In this document: positions 11,089 through 23,626 of the stretch, piece after piece
How positions within the stretch are numbered: position 1 is the first letter of the stretch
Layout of the letters: each line of letters begins with the position of its first letter
Assembly: GCA_003279855.1 (NCBI GenBank)
Contig: QCGO01000004.1
Location: 62,001-126,000 of the forward strand
Direction of reading: 5' to 3'
Source: Prochlorococcus sp. AG-388-E21
Lineage (GTDB): Bacteria; Cyanobacteriota; Cyanobacteriia; PCC-6307; Cyanobiaceae
Length of the DNA: 64,000 nucleotides
Position numbers and translations under genes: made by a program
The notes under the pieces: model-generated
Database searches by the model: none
Told to the model about the DNA's origin: nothing
What the model saw: the letters and a program-made list of their open reading frames with translations, nothing else

Positions 11089-12180
11089 TTAGATGTCTGA
11101 AATCATATATTTCCAACAAACATTTAGAAGTTTAATACCATCTATCCATCTTGATATATTTGGTTCTCCAGATCGCCTTGCATAATATCTGACAGGGTAA
11201 TTTAAAATTTTAATATTATTGTTTGCCGCTTCAAAGATTATTGTAAAATCTCCAAAAGGATCTGACTTTGATTCCCAACTACCATTTTTTTTCATCAAAT
11301 TAAAAAACTTCCTAGAGAAAACTTTTGTTCCACATAGCGAATCAGATATGGGCTTGTTTATTAAAATTGATAAAAATATTGCGAAACATCTATTGCCAAT
11401 ATAATTTGCCCATCTCATGGCATCTTTTTCCATCGGGAAAGTTGTCCTAGAGCAATTTACTAGTATATTTTCATTTTTTGTTGATTCCATTATGGCATCA
11501 ATACTATCGTCAATATCTACGGTTAAGTCAGAATCAATAATTGCTAGAGTATCTCCAGTTGATATATTAAATCCTTCAACAACAGCATTCTTCTTTCCCT
11601 TTGAAGTTTGTTTTAAAAGAGATATTTTAAAGTTTTTTGAAAAGTCTTTAGTAAGATTCTCCAACATTTGAAAAGTATTATCTTTACTATTTCCTTCTAC
11701 AAATATTATTTCGATTTTATTTGGTATTTTTTTAAATTTATTTAAGGCTTTTATTAAAAGTTCTTTATTACCTTCTTCATTCCTTGCAGGAATAAGTATT
11801 GAAATCATATTATCATTTAAATTTTCATGATATTTGTAAAATGTGATTTCTATTTCAAATGCAAGGTGCTTAATGATTGGTAATTTACGCAAAGTATTTT
11901 TTATAGAATACGGAACTAATTTTGTTTTTATTGGAGTTAATTTTTTTGCCTTCCATCTGATAGATCTGTAATTATAGATTTCTGCTAATGATTCAACATC
12001 ACATAAAGTAATTCTTGCTGTATTTGTTTCCCCCCTAAATATTCTGGAATCTAATTTCAGCCATCTTGTAATTGGTTCCCAAGTATTACCTCTTACTTTT
12101 AGAGAAATAAATTCATTATTATTCTTAAATAATTGGTGAAGTTTATTGTTTGTTAAATTCCAAGTATTTACTGATTTCAT
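11089..12180 (-). CDS. Family 2 glycosyltransferase with N-terminal extension
   Basis: MISILIPARNEEGNKELL, IDSDLTVDID, SLCGTKVFSRKFF. Confidence 0.85.
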   Translation of the reverse strand: MKSVNTWNLTNNKLHQLFKNNNEFISLKVRGNTWEPITRWLKLDSRIFRGETNTARITLCDVESLAEIYNYRSIRWKAKKLTPIKTKLVPYSIKNTLRKLPIIKHLAFEIEITFYKYHENLNDNMISILIPARNEEGNKELLIKALNKFKKIPNKIEIIFVEGNSKDNTFQMLENLTKDFSKNFKISLLKQTSKGKKNAVVEGFNISTGDTLAIIDSDLTVDIDDSIDAIMESTKNENILVNCSRTTFPMEKDAMRWANYIGNRCFAIFLSILINKPISDSLCGTKVFSRKFFNLMKKNGSWESKSDPFGDFTIIFEAANNNIKILNYPVRYYARRSGEPNISRWIDGIKLLNVCWKYMISDI

Positions 12181-12215
12181 TTTATGAAAATTTACCCATG
12201 TTTAATATTAACGTA

Positions 12216-13763
12216 TTAGATTTTTTTGATTAATTTCCAAGGAAATATAACTTCATTCTCGTAAATAATTTGTAAGGAGTCATCTTTTTTTTGATCTTCT
12301 TTTGGCAAGATGGACCAAGCTAGTTCTGATGTTTTTAAACTTTTGATGCTCTCGATACCTTCTCCTAAATTAGGTGTTAAAAGAGCAATTCTAATGATTT
12401 TTGATTGTGTAATAGTATTTATAAAGCTGCTCTTATCAACTTTAATTATTGGACTATTGATTGTTTTCAAAGAAGATATATTTTCCATAGTCTCTCTAAG
12501 TTCTCTCGATCTATCTGTAAAAAGACCTGATTGCAAAAAACAGGATGACATTAGATAGGGTCCAACAATTAATATAGATATCAATGTTGAGGTGCTTTGA
12601 GTATTTTTGATGAAATTCCAAGCTAATGCAAATAGTACTAATCCTCCAATTAGGAATGTATTCTCTTTGATATTAAAATTCATGTTAGCTTTGAATACGA
12701 AAATATAGATAAAGATTACTGAAGCAACAAATAATGGAATTATTCTTGAAGATATAAAAATAAAAATAAATTTAAATCTTTTTTCTTCTATTAAATAATT
12801 GATACCTATAAATGCATTTAAGGATATTATTGAAGAGATTTGTAAAGGATAGTAAGGTGTTTTTGTAGAAAAACTACTTATCAAGATTATTAAAATCAAA
12901 GGGAAATAAAATAAAATATAACCTTGAGAATTTTTACTTTTTAAACCGTGAACTAATCCAATAATAGAAAATATGCTCCATGGGAGGAAATTTACTGGCA
13001 TGTTCCACAAATAGTAGTAAAAAGGATTCGTAAATGTATTTTCTCTAGATAAATTATTAAATTTATCTAAAAGGTGAAAAATAATATTTTTATCAAGAAA
13101 TGTATTTATAGATGTTGTCCACAAAATAAATGGAATAAAACCAATTATTAATCCAAGCCAAAAATATTTTGAGGTAAAAATAAATTTTTTTTTAATCAAA
13201 TATGGTAATAATGATATAACTGGTATAAAGACGAGAAAAGTCTTCATCATAAAAGCTAAACCTATCCAAATCCCAAAAAGAGATATGTAAAATAATTCTT
13301 TTTTACTGTTTGTTTTTACAATCGAAAATATTCCAATAGTCACTAAACAGCTATATATTAAATCTTGTGTAGCTAAGTGAGAATAATCAAACCACAAAAA
13401 AGTTGTTGAAAGAATAAGTGGTGATGCGATTGCAAACTTTTTACCTATTAATTCCTCATGTAATTTATAGGTTATGATTAACATCACTATTGATGAAATA
13501 GTTGTGGGTAAATATGATGCGAATAAATTTTCCCCAAATATTTCTTGTGATTTGGCAATTAGAAATTGTATACCTATTGTTCTATCTAAATTAAAATCTC
13601 CCCACCATAATGGAATTATCCAATTGCCTTTTTCTAATATCCATCTAGCCTGTAAAGCATAGAATCCTTCATCATAAGCTAAGTAACTTCTTTTACCAAA
13701 GTAGAAAATTAATGGAAAAAATATAAGAAATTTAAAAAATAATTTGAAATTAATTTTCCACAT
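12216..13763 (-). CDS. Family 39 (ArnT/PMT-like) membrane glycosyltransferase
   Basis: LAYDEGFYALQARWIL, many TM helices, GLAFMMKTFLVFIP. Confidence 0.8.
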   Translation of the reverse strand: MWKINFKLFFKFLIFFPLIFYFGKRSYLAYDEGFYALQARWILEKGNWIIPLWWGDFNLDRTIGIQFLIAKSQEIFGENLFASYLPTTISSIVMLIITYKLHEELIGKKFAIASPLILSTTFLWFDYSHLATQDLIYSCLVTIGIFSIVKTNSKKELFYISLFGIWIGLAFMMKTFLVFIPVISLLPYLIKKKFIFTSKYFWLGLIIGFIPFILWTTSINTFLDKNIIFHLLDKFNNLSRENTFTNPFYYYLWNMPVNFLPWSIFSIIGLVHGLKSKNSQGYILFYFPLILIILISSFSTKTPYYPLQISSIISLNAFIGINYLIEEKRFKFIFIFISSRIIPLFVASVIFIYIFVFKANMNFNIKENTFLIGGLVLFALAWNFIKNTQSTSTLISILIVGPYLMSSCFLQSGLFTDRSRELRETMENISSLKTINSPIIKVDKSSFINTITQSKIIRIALLTPNLGEGIESIKSLKTSELAWSILPKEDQKKDDSLQIIYENEVIFPWKLIKKI

Positions 13764-13915
13764 ATAAAAGTTTGTTTTATTTTGGATAAATGCCGATAAT
13801 TTGAATTGAAAAAATGACCTAATGTTTACTAAACAGTTACTGTTCCGCAGACTATGTCCGCGATATTAAATTTTAGTTTTTTCATATAGACTTAATTTTA
13901 TATTTTAAAGAATTA

Positions 13916-14155
13916 ATGTCAAAAATTGATCCTGAATTAAAAAAAAAGTTACTAAAGGAGACTCAAGCTCCATTCAAAGGCTTAAGGAGAATATTATGGA
14001 TTGCCTTCTCTGGTTCTGCTTTTTTAGGTCTTCTAATAATGGTTTCTAAAATTGCTGGTGGAAATGAAATACAGCAAAATAATCTTTTAATACAACTAGG
14101 AGCTTGTGCCTTATTTCCTATCTTATTTTTCCTAGATAGAAATAAGGAAGATTAA
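13916..14155 (+). CDS. DUF3493 family small membrane protein
   Basis: LLKETQAPFKGLRRILWIAFSGSAFLGLLIM; two TM segments. Confidence 0.75.
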   Translation: MSKIDPELKKKLLKETQAPFKGLRRILWIAFSGSAFLGLLIMVSKIAGGNEIQQNNLLIQLGACALFPILFFLDRNKED

Positions 14156-14159
14156 GTTT

Positions 14160-17100
14160 TTATTTATTTAGAGTCCTTTTTTTTGTTACAAATTTGAATG
14201 CCTCAATGATATCTCCTTCACTCCAGGTTGAGAATTTATCACATCCAACCCCACATTCAAAACCAGTATTAACTTCTTTTACATCATCTTTAGATCTTTT
14301 CAGAGAATCTAAATTACCTTCAAATATTACTTTATCGGATCTAAGTACTCTTAAAGAACAATTTCTTTGAAGCTTACCACTTTGTATGTAGCATCCAGCA
14401 ATTGCTCCTTTCCCAACCGCAAATGTCGCTCTTACTTCAGCTTGACCTAAAGATTCTTCAACCAGATCAGGTTCAAGTAATCCCTCCATAGCGGATTGAA
14501 TATCTTCTAAAAGTTTATAAATGACTTCATACTCTCGTATATCAACATCATTTGCGTCGGCCGCTCTTTTAGCTCCAGAAGCTAAAGATGTGTTGAAGCC
14601 TATTATTACTGAGCCAGAAGCAGCAGCAAGATCTATGTCAGTCTCAGTTATTTCTCCAGGTGCAGAAAGTAGGACTCTAACTTGTACCTCATTCTTTGGT
14701 AATTGTTCTAGTGAACCTAATATAGCTTCTACACTCCCTTGGACATCTGCTTTAAGAATTAGATTTAATTCTTTAAGTTCTCCATCATTTGCTTGAGTAG
14801 ATAAAGATGATAAACTTACCCTTCTTGATGCCATTTGCTGGGCTAATTTTGTTGCTCTTGCATCAGTCGCTCTATCTCCAACAATTGCTCTAGCAGATTT
14901 CTCATCAGGATAAACTTCAAATTCATCACCAGCTGTTGGGACTTCGCTAAATCCAAGTGCTTCCACTGGACATGAAGGCCCAGCCTCCTTAATTCTATTA
15001 CCATGTTCATCAACCATGGCTCTAATTTTCCCAAGGACTGAACCTGCGGCTAAAGCATCTCCAGCTTTTAAAGTACCATTTTGTACTAGTAATGTTGCAA
15101 CAGGACCTTTAGCTTTATCTAAATGGGCTTCAATAACTGTCCCTTTAGCTAATCTTTCTGGGTTTGCTTGGAGATCTTCAACTTCAGAAACCAACAGGAT
15201 CATCTCGAGTAATTTATCAATATTTTGTTTTTTGATTGCACTGACTGGAACCATAACTACGTCCCCACCCCAGTCTTCGGCGATTAGATCTTTTTCTGAT
15301 AATTCCTGTTTAACTCTATCTGGAGAAGCACCTTCTTTATCAATTTTATTTATAGCTACCACTATTGGTACTTTTGCTGCTCTTGCGTGACTGATAGCTT
15401 CGAGTGTTTGAGGTCTGCACCCATCATCAGCAGCTACTACAAGTACCGCTACGTCTGTAACTTTTGTACCTCTTGCACGCATGGCGGTAAATGCCTCATG
15501 GCCTGGAGTATCAAGAAAAGTTAGCTTTTTCTTTGTTGATTCGTGCTCAAATTCAACTTGATAAGCCCCGATATGTTGAGTTATTCCGCCTGCTTCACCA
15601 GAGGCTACTCTGGATTCTCTTATGGAATCTAAAAGACTTGTTTTACCATGGTCAACATGACCCATTACTGTAATGACTGGAGGCCTTTTTATAAGACTTT
15701 CAACATCATCTGTTTCAATCATGTCTACTGTTTTCTTTGCTGCCTCTTCAACATCATCTTGTAGAACAGGTACTCCAAATTCCTCAGCCACTGTTTCAAT
15801 GGTTGCCAAGTCAAGCGATTGAGTAACTGTAGCTGTAATCCCCTTAAAGAAAAGAGATTTGATTATTTCAGAACTTTCAAGACTAAGCTTATCGGCTAAT
15901 TCTTGTACTGTTAAATTATCTTCAGGTATTATTATCATTTCAGGTCTTACTTGTTTTGCATCTTTTGCTGCTCTTAGTTCCATAGCTCTTCTCTTTTGTC
16001 TTTGCCTAGTAGTCTCTTTTTTCTTCTTCTTGAATTGTCTTGAGGGTTTTTGTGATTTGATCTCTTCAGATTTTTCTTTTTTTGGACGTGCCAAACTAGC
16101 TGATAATATCGAAACTTTCTCTCCTGAGTAGCCGCTAGTCTCAGAGGTTAATGAATCATCATTTTCTCCAATGATATGGACTTTTTGTCTTTGTTTTTGT
16201 GGGTTTTTATTTCTTAATGCTTCTAACTTGGCACTGTCGTCCCAATCTGTTCTGCCAGGCTTCTTAGAGTTGCTTGGGAATGATCTATGAGGTGGTTTCT
16301 TAGCTGTTGGAGATGCATTTAAACGACTATTAGGTGCTTTAGCCTTCTGATTGGTCCCCTCGAGTTTTTGTTTGTTTACATTAGGAATATTTGGTTTTTC
16401 TTTGTTTGATGCATTAGTTTTCTGTAACTGCATCAATTCATTAGGTGCTACTGGCTTTCTTATCCCAGAGGGACTTTGATTACTAAATTTCGAACCGGCC
16501 CTATTGAAATCTCCCTGTCTATAAGGTCCGCCTTGTCTATTTGGAACACCCTGCCTATTCTGCCCCCCTGGTCTATTAGGAGCACCTTGTCTATTAGGAG
16601 CACCTGGCCTATTGAAGTCTCCCTGTCTATTAGACACGCCTTGTCTATTTGGAACACCCTGCCTATCCTGCCTCCCTGGCCTACTTGGAGTACCCTCTCT
16701 GTAAGGACTGCCTAGCCTGTTTGGGATATTTTGGCGGCTTGGTGGCCTATTGGAATTTGCTTGTCTATTCGAAATACCACCCCTATTAGCAGAAATTGGT
16801 GTATTAGATGAGGGTTGCCTGCTATTAGTATTTGTTCTTTTTGAATTAATTTTAGGATCTTCCCTTCTAATCGGGGCGCCTACTAGTTCAGGTGTATTTT
16901 TTACATGAGGACTATTTAAATTCTTTTTAGGAAAATTATTATTATCATTTTTATTTGCTAATTGAGCCCTTTGATTAACTGAGTTATTTATTTTGTTTGC
17001 ATTTATATTCCTATTGGAATTTGCTAAATTTTTTGGTTTTTCAATTAGTTGAATAGGCGGTTTTGCAGTGGTTTTTATTGGAGATAAAGAGGGATTTTTT

Positions 17101-17633
17101 AAAGGCTTTTTGTCCTGTACAACCCTTGAGTCTTTTCTGTCTTTTAGATTTGGAGTTGTTCTTATTATGTTGTTAGTTTTATTTTGAGTTTTTGAAAGTG
17201 CTTGAGATTTGAGGTTAGAGACAATAGAAGGGGGATTTGGATTTTTTAAATTTCTTTTATTTGAGCTTATTAGTGAATTTTCTTGTTTATTAATAGGCTT
17301 AATTAAAAGAGGTTTTTTATTTAAAACTTCTTTTGATATATTCTCTGGAGGCAAGTTACTTGATAAGGTTTTATTATTTTTGTTTTCGTTATCATTATTT
17401 TTTGGGTTTTCGGTTTTTGCTTTAAATGTAGATTTACTTACGGAAAGAATTTTTTTGCCCGGATTTTTGTTATTTATAAGAGTTTTTATTTTTTTTGCAT
17501 CTTCCAAGCTTATTGAACTGCTGTGACTTTTTACTGATATTGAAAGTTTTTGAGCAGCATCCAATATATCTTTATTTTCCAGTTTTAGATCTCTGGAAAG
17601 TTCATAAACTCTGATTTTATCGCTGATAGTCAT
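14160..17633 (-). CDS. infB: Translation initiation factor IF-2 with long low-complexity N-terminus
   Basis: [47 protein letters not shown]2_N domains. Confidence 0.98.
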   Translation of the reverse strand: MTISDKIRVYELSRDLKLENKDILDAAQKLSISVKSHSSSISLEDAKKIKTLINNKNPGKKILSVSKSTFKAKTENPKNNDNENKNNKTLSSNLPPENISKEVLNKKPLLIKPINKQENSLISSNKRNLKNPNPPSIVSNLKSQALSKTQNKTNNIIRTTPNLKDRKDSRVVQDKKPLKNPSLSPIKTTAKPPIQLIEKPKNLANSNRNINANKINNSVNQRAQLANKNDNNNFPKKNLNSPHVKNTPELVGAPIRREDPKINSKRTNTNSRQPSSNTPISANRGGISNRQANSNRPPSRQNIPNRLGSPYREGTPSRPGRQDRQGVPNRQGVSNRQGDFNRPGAPNRQGAPNRPGGQNRQGVPNRQGGPYRQGDFNRAGSKFSNQSPSGIRKPVAPNELMQLQKTNASNKEKPNIPNVNKQKLEGTNQKAKAPNSRLNASPTAKKPPHRSFPSNSKKPGRTDWDDSAKLEALRNKNPQKQRQKVHIIGENDDSLTSETSGYSGEKVSILSASLARPKKEKSEEIKSQKPSRQFKKKKKETTRQRQKRRAMELRAAKDAKQVRPEMIIIPEDNLTVQELADKLSLESSEIIKSLFFKGITATVTQSLDLATIETVAEEFGVPVLQDDVEEAAKKTVDMIETDDVESLIKRPPVITVMGHVDHGKTSLLDSIRESRVASGEAGGITQHIGAYQVEFEHESTKKKLTFLDTPGHEAFTAMRARGTKVTDVAVLVVAADDGCRPQTLEAISHARAAKVPIVVAINKIDKEGASPDRVKQELSEKDLIAEDWGGDVVMVPVSAIKKQNIDKLLEMILLVSEVEDLQANPERLAKGTVIEAHLDKAKGPVATLLVQNGTLKAGDALAAGSVLGKIRAMVDEHGNRIKEAGPSCPVEALGFSEVPTAGDEFEVYPDEKSARAIVGDRATDARATKLAQQMASRRVSLSSLSTQANDGELKELNLILKADVQGSVEAILGSLEQLPKNEVQVRVLLSAPGEITETDIDLAAASGSVIIGFNTSLASGAKRAADANDVDIREYEVIYKLLEDIQSAMEGLLEPDLVEESLGQAEVRATFAVGKGAIAGCYIQSGKLQRNCSLRVLRSDKVIFEGNLDSLKRSKDDVKEVNTGFECGVGCDKFSTWSEGDIIEAFKFVTKKRTLNK
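16491..16724 (-). repeat. Degenerate 18-nt (6-aa, xNRxGx) tandem repeat inside infB, about 13 units
   Basis: [78 protein letters not shown]. Confidence 0.9.
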
Positions 17634-17705
17634 TTAATCTGAATGTTACTCTTTTTTTAGAAATTTAAGAGAATATAATTTTAATTATATGCTCTTTTGG
17701 GATAG

Positions 17706-17966
17706 TTATTTATAGTTTGCAATTTCCCTTTCAAAAATATCAAAAAATTCAGGATTTAAAATGCCTTTTAAAGCTTTTTGAAGCTTTTTTTTAATTTTAG
17801 AATCTGTGTAACACTTTTTTGATTTACAAATGTAAGCAGAACGACCCATACCTTGATTAAGCATAATACCTAACTTATGATCATTAGTAATCTTCATAAG
17901 ATTATTTCTATCAAAAGTTGTCCTGCAAGAAATGCACTTACGCATAACAGGAGATTTCTGTATCAC
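17706..17966 (-). CDS. ylxR: YlxR (DUF448) family protein
   Basis: RKCISCRTTFDRNNLMKI, GRSAYICKSKKCY; between nusA and infB. Confidence 0.9.
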   Translation of the reverse strand: MIQKSPVMRKCISCRTTFDRNNLMKITNDHKLGIMLNQGMGRSAYICKSKKCYTDSKIKKKLQKALKGILNPEFFDIFEREIANYK

Positions 17967-19366
17967 CGTGTTTTCTCCTCTTTAGACAATAGTTCCTCTT
18001 GTTTTAAGTTTTCTGTTTGGTCGTTTTCTGAAAGAGTTTCTTCGTCATATCTTTCATCTCCATATTCTTCATCATCTTCAGGCAAAGGGTAAAGCTCCCT
18101 TAATCTTTTATCTTCTGCAGCTCTTTCTGCTTGCTCAGCCTCCAATCTCTGTTCAGCTTCTCTTTGAAGATTCTCTTCTTCCTCCCTTTGAATTATTAGC
18201 TCTGCTACTGCAGAGTCTTCAGCCTCCTGATCATATTCATGGGAGTTTTTAACGTCTATTTTCCATCCTGTTAACCTAGCAGCAAGACGAACATTTTGAC
18301 CTTCTCTTCCTATGGCAAGACTTAATTGATCAGGAGGAACTAAAACATGAGCATGTTGTCCTTCTGGATCAACAAGCCTGACAAGGTCAACTTTAGCTGG
18401 ACTCAGAGAATTAAGAATGTACTGAATAGGGTCAGATGACCACTTTATAACATCTATTTTTTCTCCTCTTAATTCATTAACTACTTGTTGAATTCTTGCT
18501 CCTCTTGCTCCAATGCAAGCACCGACTGGATCAACTTCTCTTTCAATACTATCTACGGCGACTTTAGTCCTTGGGCCAACAGCTCTTGAAGGAGGATTTG
18601 CTTCTCTTGAAACAGCAACGATTTTTACTGTACCTTCTTGAATTTCTGGTACTTCATTTTCGAACAAATAAACCACTAGACCAGCATTAGCTCGACTTAC
18701 AAAAAGTTGAGGCCCTTTTCTAGCTACCTCGCTAACTTCTTTAAGAAAAACTTTGAATGTAGCGTTAGCTCTATAATTATCATTAGGTAATTGATCCCTT
18801 TTAGGAAGTTCTGCTTCTACTTCTGGTCTGCCGATCCCTGAGCTAACCCCCATAATTACTGACTGTCTCTCAAATCTTATAACTCTTGCAGTTAAAACAG
18901 GATCCTCCAAATCAGCGAATTCTTCCTGAATCATTTTCCTTTGTTGGTCTCTCAACTTTTGAGCCAATACTTGCTTTGTTGTTGAGGCAGCCATTCTACC
19001 AAAATCCTCTTTTTCGGGAGTGACATCTAAAACGACGGTATCACCTATTTGAGCATCATCAGCAACTTGTTTAACTTCTACAAGAGATATTTGATGATCT
19101 TCGCTTTCAACTTCCTCAACAATAATTTTACTCGATAAAATTCGATAACCCTCTTCTTCTAAATCGAATCCTACATCAAAATTACTAAAGTATTCTTCAT
19201 CAAATGGATCTTCTTTCACTCCAATGTAGAAAGTTTTTCGGTATTTTTCGTAACCTTTAAGTAAAGCTTCACGTAAAGCTGATTCCACAACGTGAGGAGG
19301 TAATTTTTTTTCCTCACTTATGTCTTCAATAAGATTGTTTAAACCTGGGAGAATTACTAATGCCAT
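17963..19366 (-). CDS. nusA: Transcription termination/antitermination factor NusA
   Basis: DPVGACIGARGARIQQVVNELRGEKIDVI, LAIGREGQNVRLAARLTGWKIDV. Confidence 0.97.
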   Translation of the reverse strand: MALVILPGLNNLIEDISEEKKLPPHVVESALREALLKGYEKYRKTFYIGVKEDPFDEEYFSNFDVGFDLEEEGYRILSSKIIVEEVESEDHQISLVEVKQVADDAQIGDTVVLDVTPEKEDFGRMAASTTKQVLAQKLRDQQRKMIQEEFADLEDPVLTARVIRFERQSVIMGVSSGIGRPEVEAELPKRDQLPNDNYRANATFKVFLKEVSEVARKGPQLFVSRANAGLVVYLFENEVPEIQEGTVKIVAVSREANPPSRAVGPRTKVAVDSIEREVDPVGACIGARGARIQQVVNELRGEKIDVIKWSSDPIQYILNSLSPAKVDLVRLVDPEGQHAHVLVPPDQLSLAIGREGQNVRLAARLTGWKIDVKNSHEYDQEAEDSAVAELIIQREEEENLQREAEQRLEAEQAERAAEDKRLRELYPLPEDDEEYGDERYDEETLSENDQTENLKQEELLSKEEKTR

Positions 19367-19402
19367 CTATGATGGGTAAAATGAATAAGAGTTGATAATT
19401 AA

Positions 19403-19909
19403 TTAATCTTTGAAAGTGCAAAGACTAACCTTTAATACTTCATTAAAGGGAATTTTTTTAATCTTACCTTTAATGTTAATGGCTAAATAATCTTTAGACT
19501 TTTCATAAAGTAAACCGTTCAAAAATTTTATTTGAGAATTTTTTTGGTTTAGCTCAACATTAACTGGAAAACCTTTAAAAGTTTTGAAGTCTCTTTCTGA
19601 GGTTAATTCATCACTGACACCTTGACTACTAATTTCTAAAACATATGAACAATTTAAAAGATTTGAATTTTCAATCACAGTAATAGCCGGGTTATTGAAT
19701 CTTGAACAGTCATCTAAAGTAATATCATCATTATTAGTTTTGCAAATGGTAATTTTTAAAATAATAGGGTTTTGATTTGTTAATATATTTAAACTATTTA
19801 CCTTTAGGTTAAATCCTTTAGCGGCTTCCTGTAGCAGACTTTCTAAGTTGCTTTTACATTCCTTATCCAATTTTTTATGTATGTTGTTTAAATAATTGAT
19901 TACTTTCAC
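19403..19909 (-). CDS. rimP: Ribosome maturation factor RimP
   Basis: [30 protein letters not shown]; position upstream of nusA. Confidence 0.9.
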   Translation of the reverse strand: MKVINYLNNIHKKLDKECKSNLESLLQEAAKGFNLKVNSLNILTNQNPIILKITICKTNNDDITLDDCSRFNNPAITVIENSNLLNCSYVLEISSQGVSDELTSERDFKTFKGFPVNVELNQKNSQIKFLNGLLYEKSKDYLAINIKGKIKKIPFNEVLKVSLCTFKD

Positions 19910-19998
19910 ATATCAAAAAGTTTTTTGAAAAATAGTTTTTTTTATGTGTATTTATGGATGTTAACAAAAAAACAACACTAAGAATTTTATTCAATTAA

Positions 19999-21159
<1,161 letters not shown>

Positions 21160-21206
21160 AGCATCCGTTGAAATTTAATAATCTATAAACTTTAGGTCAA
21201 AACATT

Positions 21207-21920
21207 TTGGATTTACAGACTCAGATGAAACAAATAGTTGCGGATGCAGCTGTTGGAGAGGTAGAAGATGGAATGATCTTGGGTTTAGGCTCCGGATCAA
21301 CTGCTGCACTTATGATAAAAAGCCTTGCTGAACAAATTAGATCAGGCAAATTAAAAAATATTAAAGGTGTTCCAACTTCCTTTCAATCAGAAGTGCTTGC
21401 ATTAGAACTCAATATCCCTTTAATTGATTTAGCTTCAGTTCCTTGCATTGATTTAGCCATTGATGGAGCGGATGAAGTAGATCCTGACTTTCAACTCATC
21501 AAGGGTGGGGGAGCTTGCCATGTTCGAGAAAAATTGGTTGCATCTAAAGCAAATAAATTATTAATTGTTATTGATGAATCAAAGCTAGTACAAAATTTAA
21601 ACCAAGTTTTCCCTCTCCCTGTGGAGGTTATGCCTTCTGCATGGAAGCTGGTTAAGGATATAATTTCAGAAATGGGTGGAGTTTCTAATTTAAGGATGGC
21701 AACAAAAAAAGCAGGCCCAGTTGTCACGGATCAAGGTAATTTGATTTTGGATGTTTTATTTGATGCTGGTATAAAAGATCCAAAAAATTTAGAAATGCAT
21801 ATCAATAATATTCCCGGAGTCTTGGAAAATGGATTATTTGTTGATTTAGCAGATAAAGTTTTAGTGGGTAAAATTGAGGATAACGTCCCAGTATTATTTT
21901 CACCTTGTAGGGAAAGTTAA
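21207..21920 (+). CDS. rpiA: Ribose-5-phosphate isomerase A (TTG start)
   Basis: [43 protein letters not shown]. Confidence 0.96.
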   Translation: MDLQTQMKQIVADAAVGEVEDGMILGLGSGSTAALMIKSLAEQIRSGKLKNIKGVPTSFQSEVLALELNIPLIDLASVPCIDLAIDGADEVDPDFQLIKGGGACHVREKLVASKANKLLIVIDESKLVQNLNQVFPLPVEVMPSAWKLVKDIISEMGGVSNLRMATKKAGPVVTDQGNLILDVLFDAGIKDPKNLEMHINNIPGVLENGLFVDLADKVLVGKIEDNVPVLFSPCRES

Positions 21921-23203
21921 TCTTCAAATCTAATTTTTACTGAATTTGCATGACTATGTAAACCCTCACTATTTGCCAAATTTATAATATCCAAGCTGTT
22001 AATTTTTAAACTTTTTTCATTAAATTCAATTATTGAAGAATTCTTCATGAAAGTTTCAACTCCTAATGAACCACTAAACCTCGCATTCCCACATGTTGGT
22101 AAAGTATGGTTTGGTCCAGCTAAATAATCACCTACAGCCTCCGGTGTCCATTTTCCTAAAAATATCGCACCTGCATTTTCAATAGACTTAAGCGTCGTTC
22201 TTGGATCAATAGTAATTATTTCTAAATGTTCTGGGGCAAACTCATTACTTAATTCAACACATGATTCTAAATTTTCGCAAATAGCAATTAATCCCCAATT
22301 TTTAATTGATTGAATGCAAATTTCTTTTCTGGGGTGATGCTCTATTTTCTTAAAGACTTCATCAAAAACTTCTTGAGCCTGATCATTTGATGTGGTCAAC
22401 AATATTGAGGAAGCTAATGGGTCATGCTCGGCTTGTGCTAATAAATCTGATGCTATTTGAGAACTTTTGGCTGTTCTATCGGCGATGATTAAAATTTCAC
22501 TTGGACCGGCTAAGGAATCAATTCCAGTAAATCCGTAAATTAACTTTTTAGCAGTGGTTACATAGATATTTCCAGGTCCCGAAATTACATCAACTTTATT
22601 TATTTGCTTTGTGCCAAATGCTAATGCTCCAATTGCCTGTGCTCCACCAATTCTAAAAACTTTATCAACCCCTGATAGGTAAGCAGCAGCTAAAACAGTT
22701 GTATTTATTTTTCCTTTTGTGTTTCCAGGAGATACCATTGAAATTTCTTTAACTCCAGCCACTTTTGCCGGTATCGCATTCATTAAAACTGTACTTGGAT
22801 ATGCCGCTCTCCCTCCAGGAATATATAAACCAGCCTTTTTAACAGGCATCCATTTTCTTTGGACGGATTCACCATATTCTCCATTTATAGTAAATGATTC
22901 AGGGAGTTCTTTTTCATGGAATTTTTTTATTCTTTGATAGGCAATTTCTAATGATTGTTTTAAATGCTGATCTGTCTCTTCCCACGCAGTTTTTAAATCC
23001 CTAATACTTACTTGCATTGGTTTAGGATGAAATCCATCAAATTTTTTTGTATATTTTTCTACAGCTATATCTCCATGCACTTTAACCTCTTGAAGAATAT
23101 CTTCAACAATTGAATCTATTTTTTTATTGTCTCCAGAGATAGTTCTTTGAGAAATTCTTCTCAACTCTTGCAAAGCTTTTTGTTTACTATCTATAATCTT
23201 CAT
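21917..23203 (-). CDS. hisD: Histidinol dehydrogenase
   Basis: [54 protein letters not shown]. Confidence 0.97.
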   Translation of the reverse strand: MKIIDSKQKALQELRRISQRTISGDNKKIDSIVEDILQEVKVHGDIAVEKYTKKFDGFHPKPMQVSIRDLKTAWEETDQHLKQSLEIAYQRIKKFHEKELPESFTINGEYGESVQRKWMPVKKAGLYIPGGRAAYPSTVLMNAIPAKVAGVKEISMVSPGNTKGKINTTVLAAAYLSGVDKVFRIGGAQAIGALAFGTKQINKVDVISGPGNIYVTTAKKLIYGFTGIDSLAGPSEILIIADRTAKSSQIASDLLAQAEHDPLASSILLTTSNDQAQEVFDEVFKKIEHHPRKEICIQSIKNWGLIAICENLESCVELSNEFAPEHLEIITIDPRTTLKSIENAGAIFLGKWTPEAVGDYLAGPNHTLPTCGNARFSGSLGVETFMKNSSIIEFNEKSLKINSLDIINLANSEGLHSHANSVKIRFED

Positions 23204-23290
23204 ATTCTTAGTTCTTAATTTAAAATCAATTAATTAATTACGTAAATCACTGATCTAAATTATATATTATTGATTAGTAGACTACCTATT

Positions 23291-23299
23291 TGATATAAT
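23291..23299 (+). promoter_or_regulatory. Extended -10 element TGATATAAT upstream of rpsT
   Basis: Perfect TGnTATAAT 28 nt before the GTG start. Confidence 0.55.
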
Positions 23300-23326
23300 A
23301 AAAATCTATATTTAAACCTAATTTCT

Positions 23327-23620
23327 GTGGCCAATAACAAATCAGCGAAAAAAAGAATTCAAGTTGCCGAGAGAAATCGTTTAGTTAACAAATCATATAA
23401 ATCAACAGTCAGAACGCTAACAAAAAAAACATTAGCTAACTGTGAGAAATATAAGCAACAACCTAATTCAGATAACAAAAATCTAGTTTTTGTTAGTGTA
23501 AATGAAGCCTTCAGTCTTATCGATAAGGCAGTCAAAAAGAATGTTCTACATAAGAATAATGGTGCTAACAAAAAATCAAAAATCAACAAAGTAGTTAAAG
23601 ATTTTCTTACAACAAAGTAA
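23327..23620 (+). CDS. rpsT: 30S ribosomal protein S20 (GTG start)
   Basis: MANNKSAKKRIQVAERNRLVNKSYKS. Confidence 0.96.
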   Translation: MANNKSAKKRIQVAERNRLVNKSYKSTVRTLTKKTLANCEKYKQQPNSDNKNLVFVSVNEAFSLIDKAVKKNVLHKNNGANKKSKINKVVKDFLTTK

Positions 23621-23626
23621 GTAAAA

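Noticed and set aside
15859-16131. Plus-strand ORFs opposite infB and nusA (also 14521-14796, 15016-15390, 17209-17526, 17877-18092)
   Set aside because: Opposite-strand shadows of conserved genes; composition is Ser/Phe/Leu-rich as expected from complement codons
16476-16715. Plus-strand ORFs and repeats in infB resembling a repeat protein or CRISPR-like array
   Set aside because: Explained by antisense reading of the IF-2 18-nt coding repeat; no unique spacers
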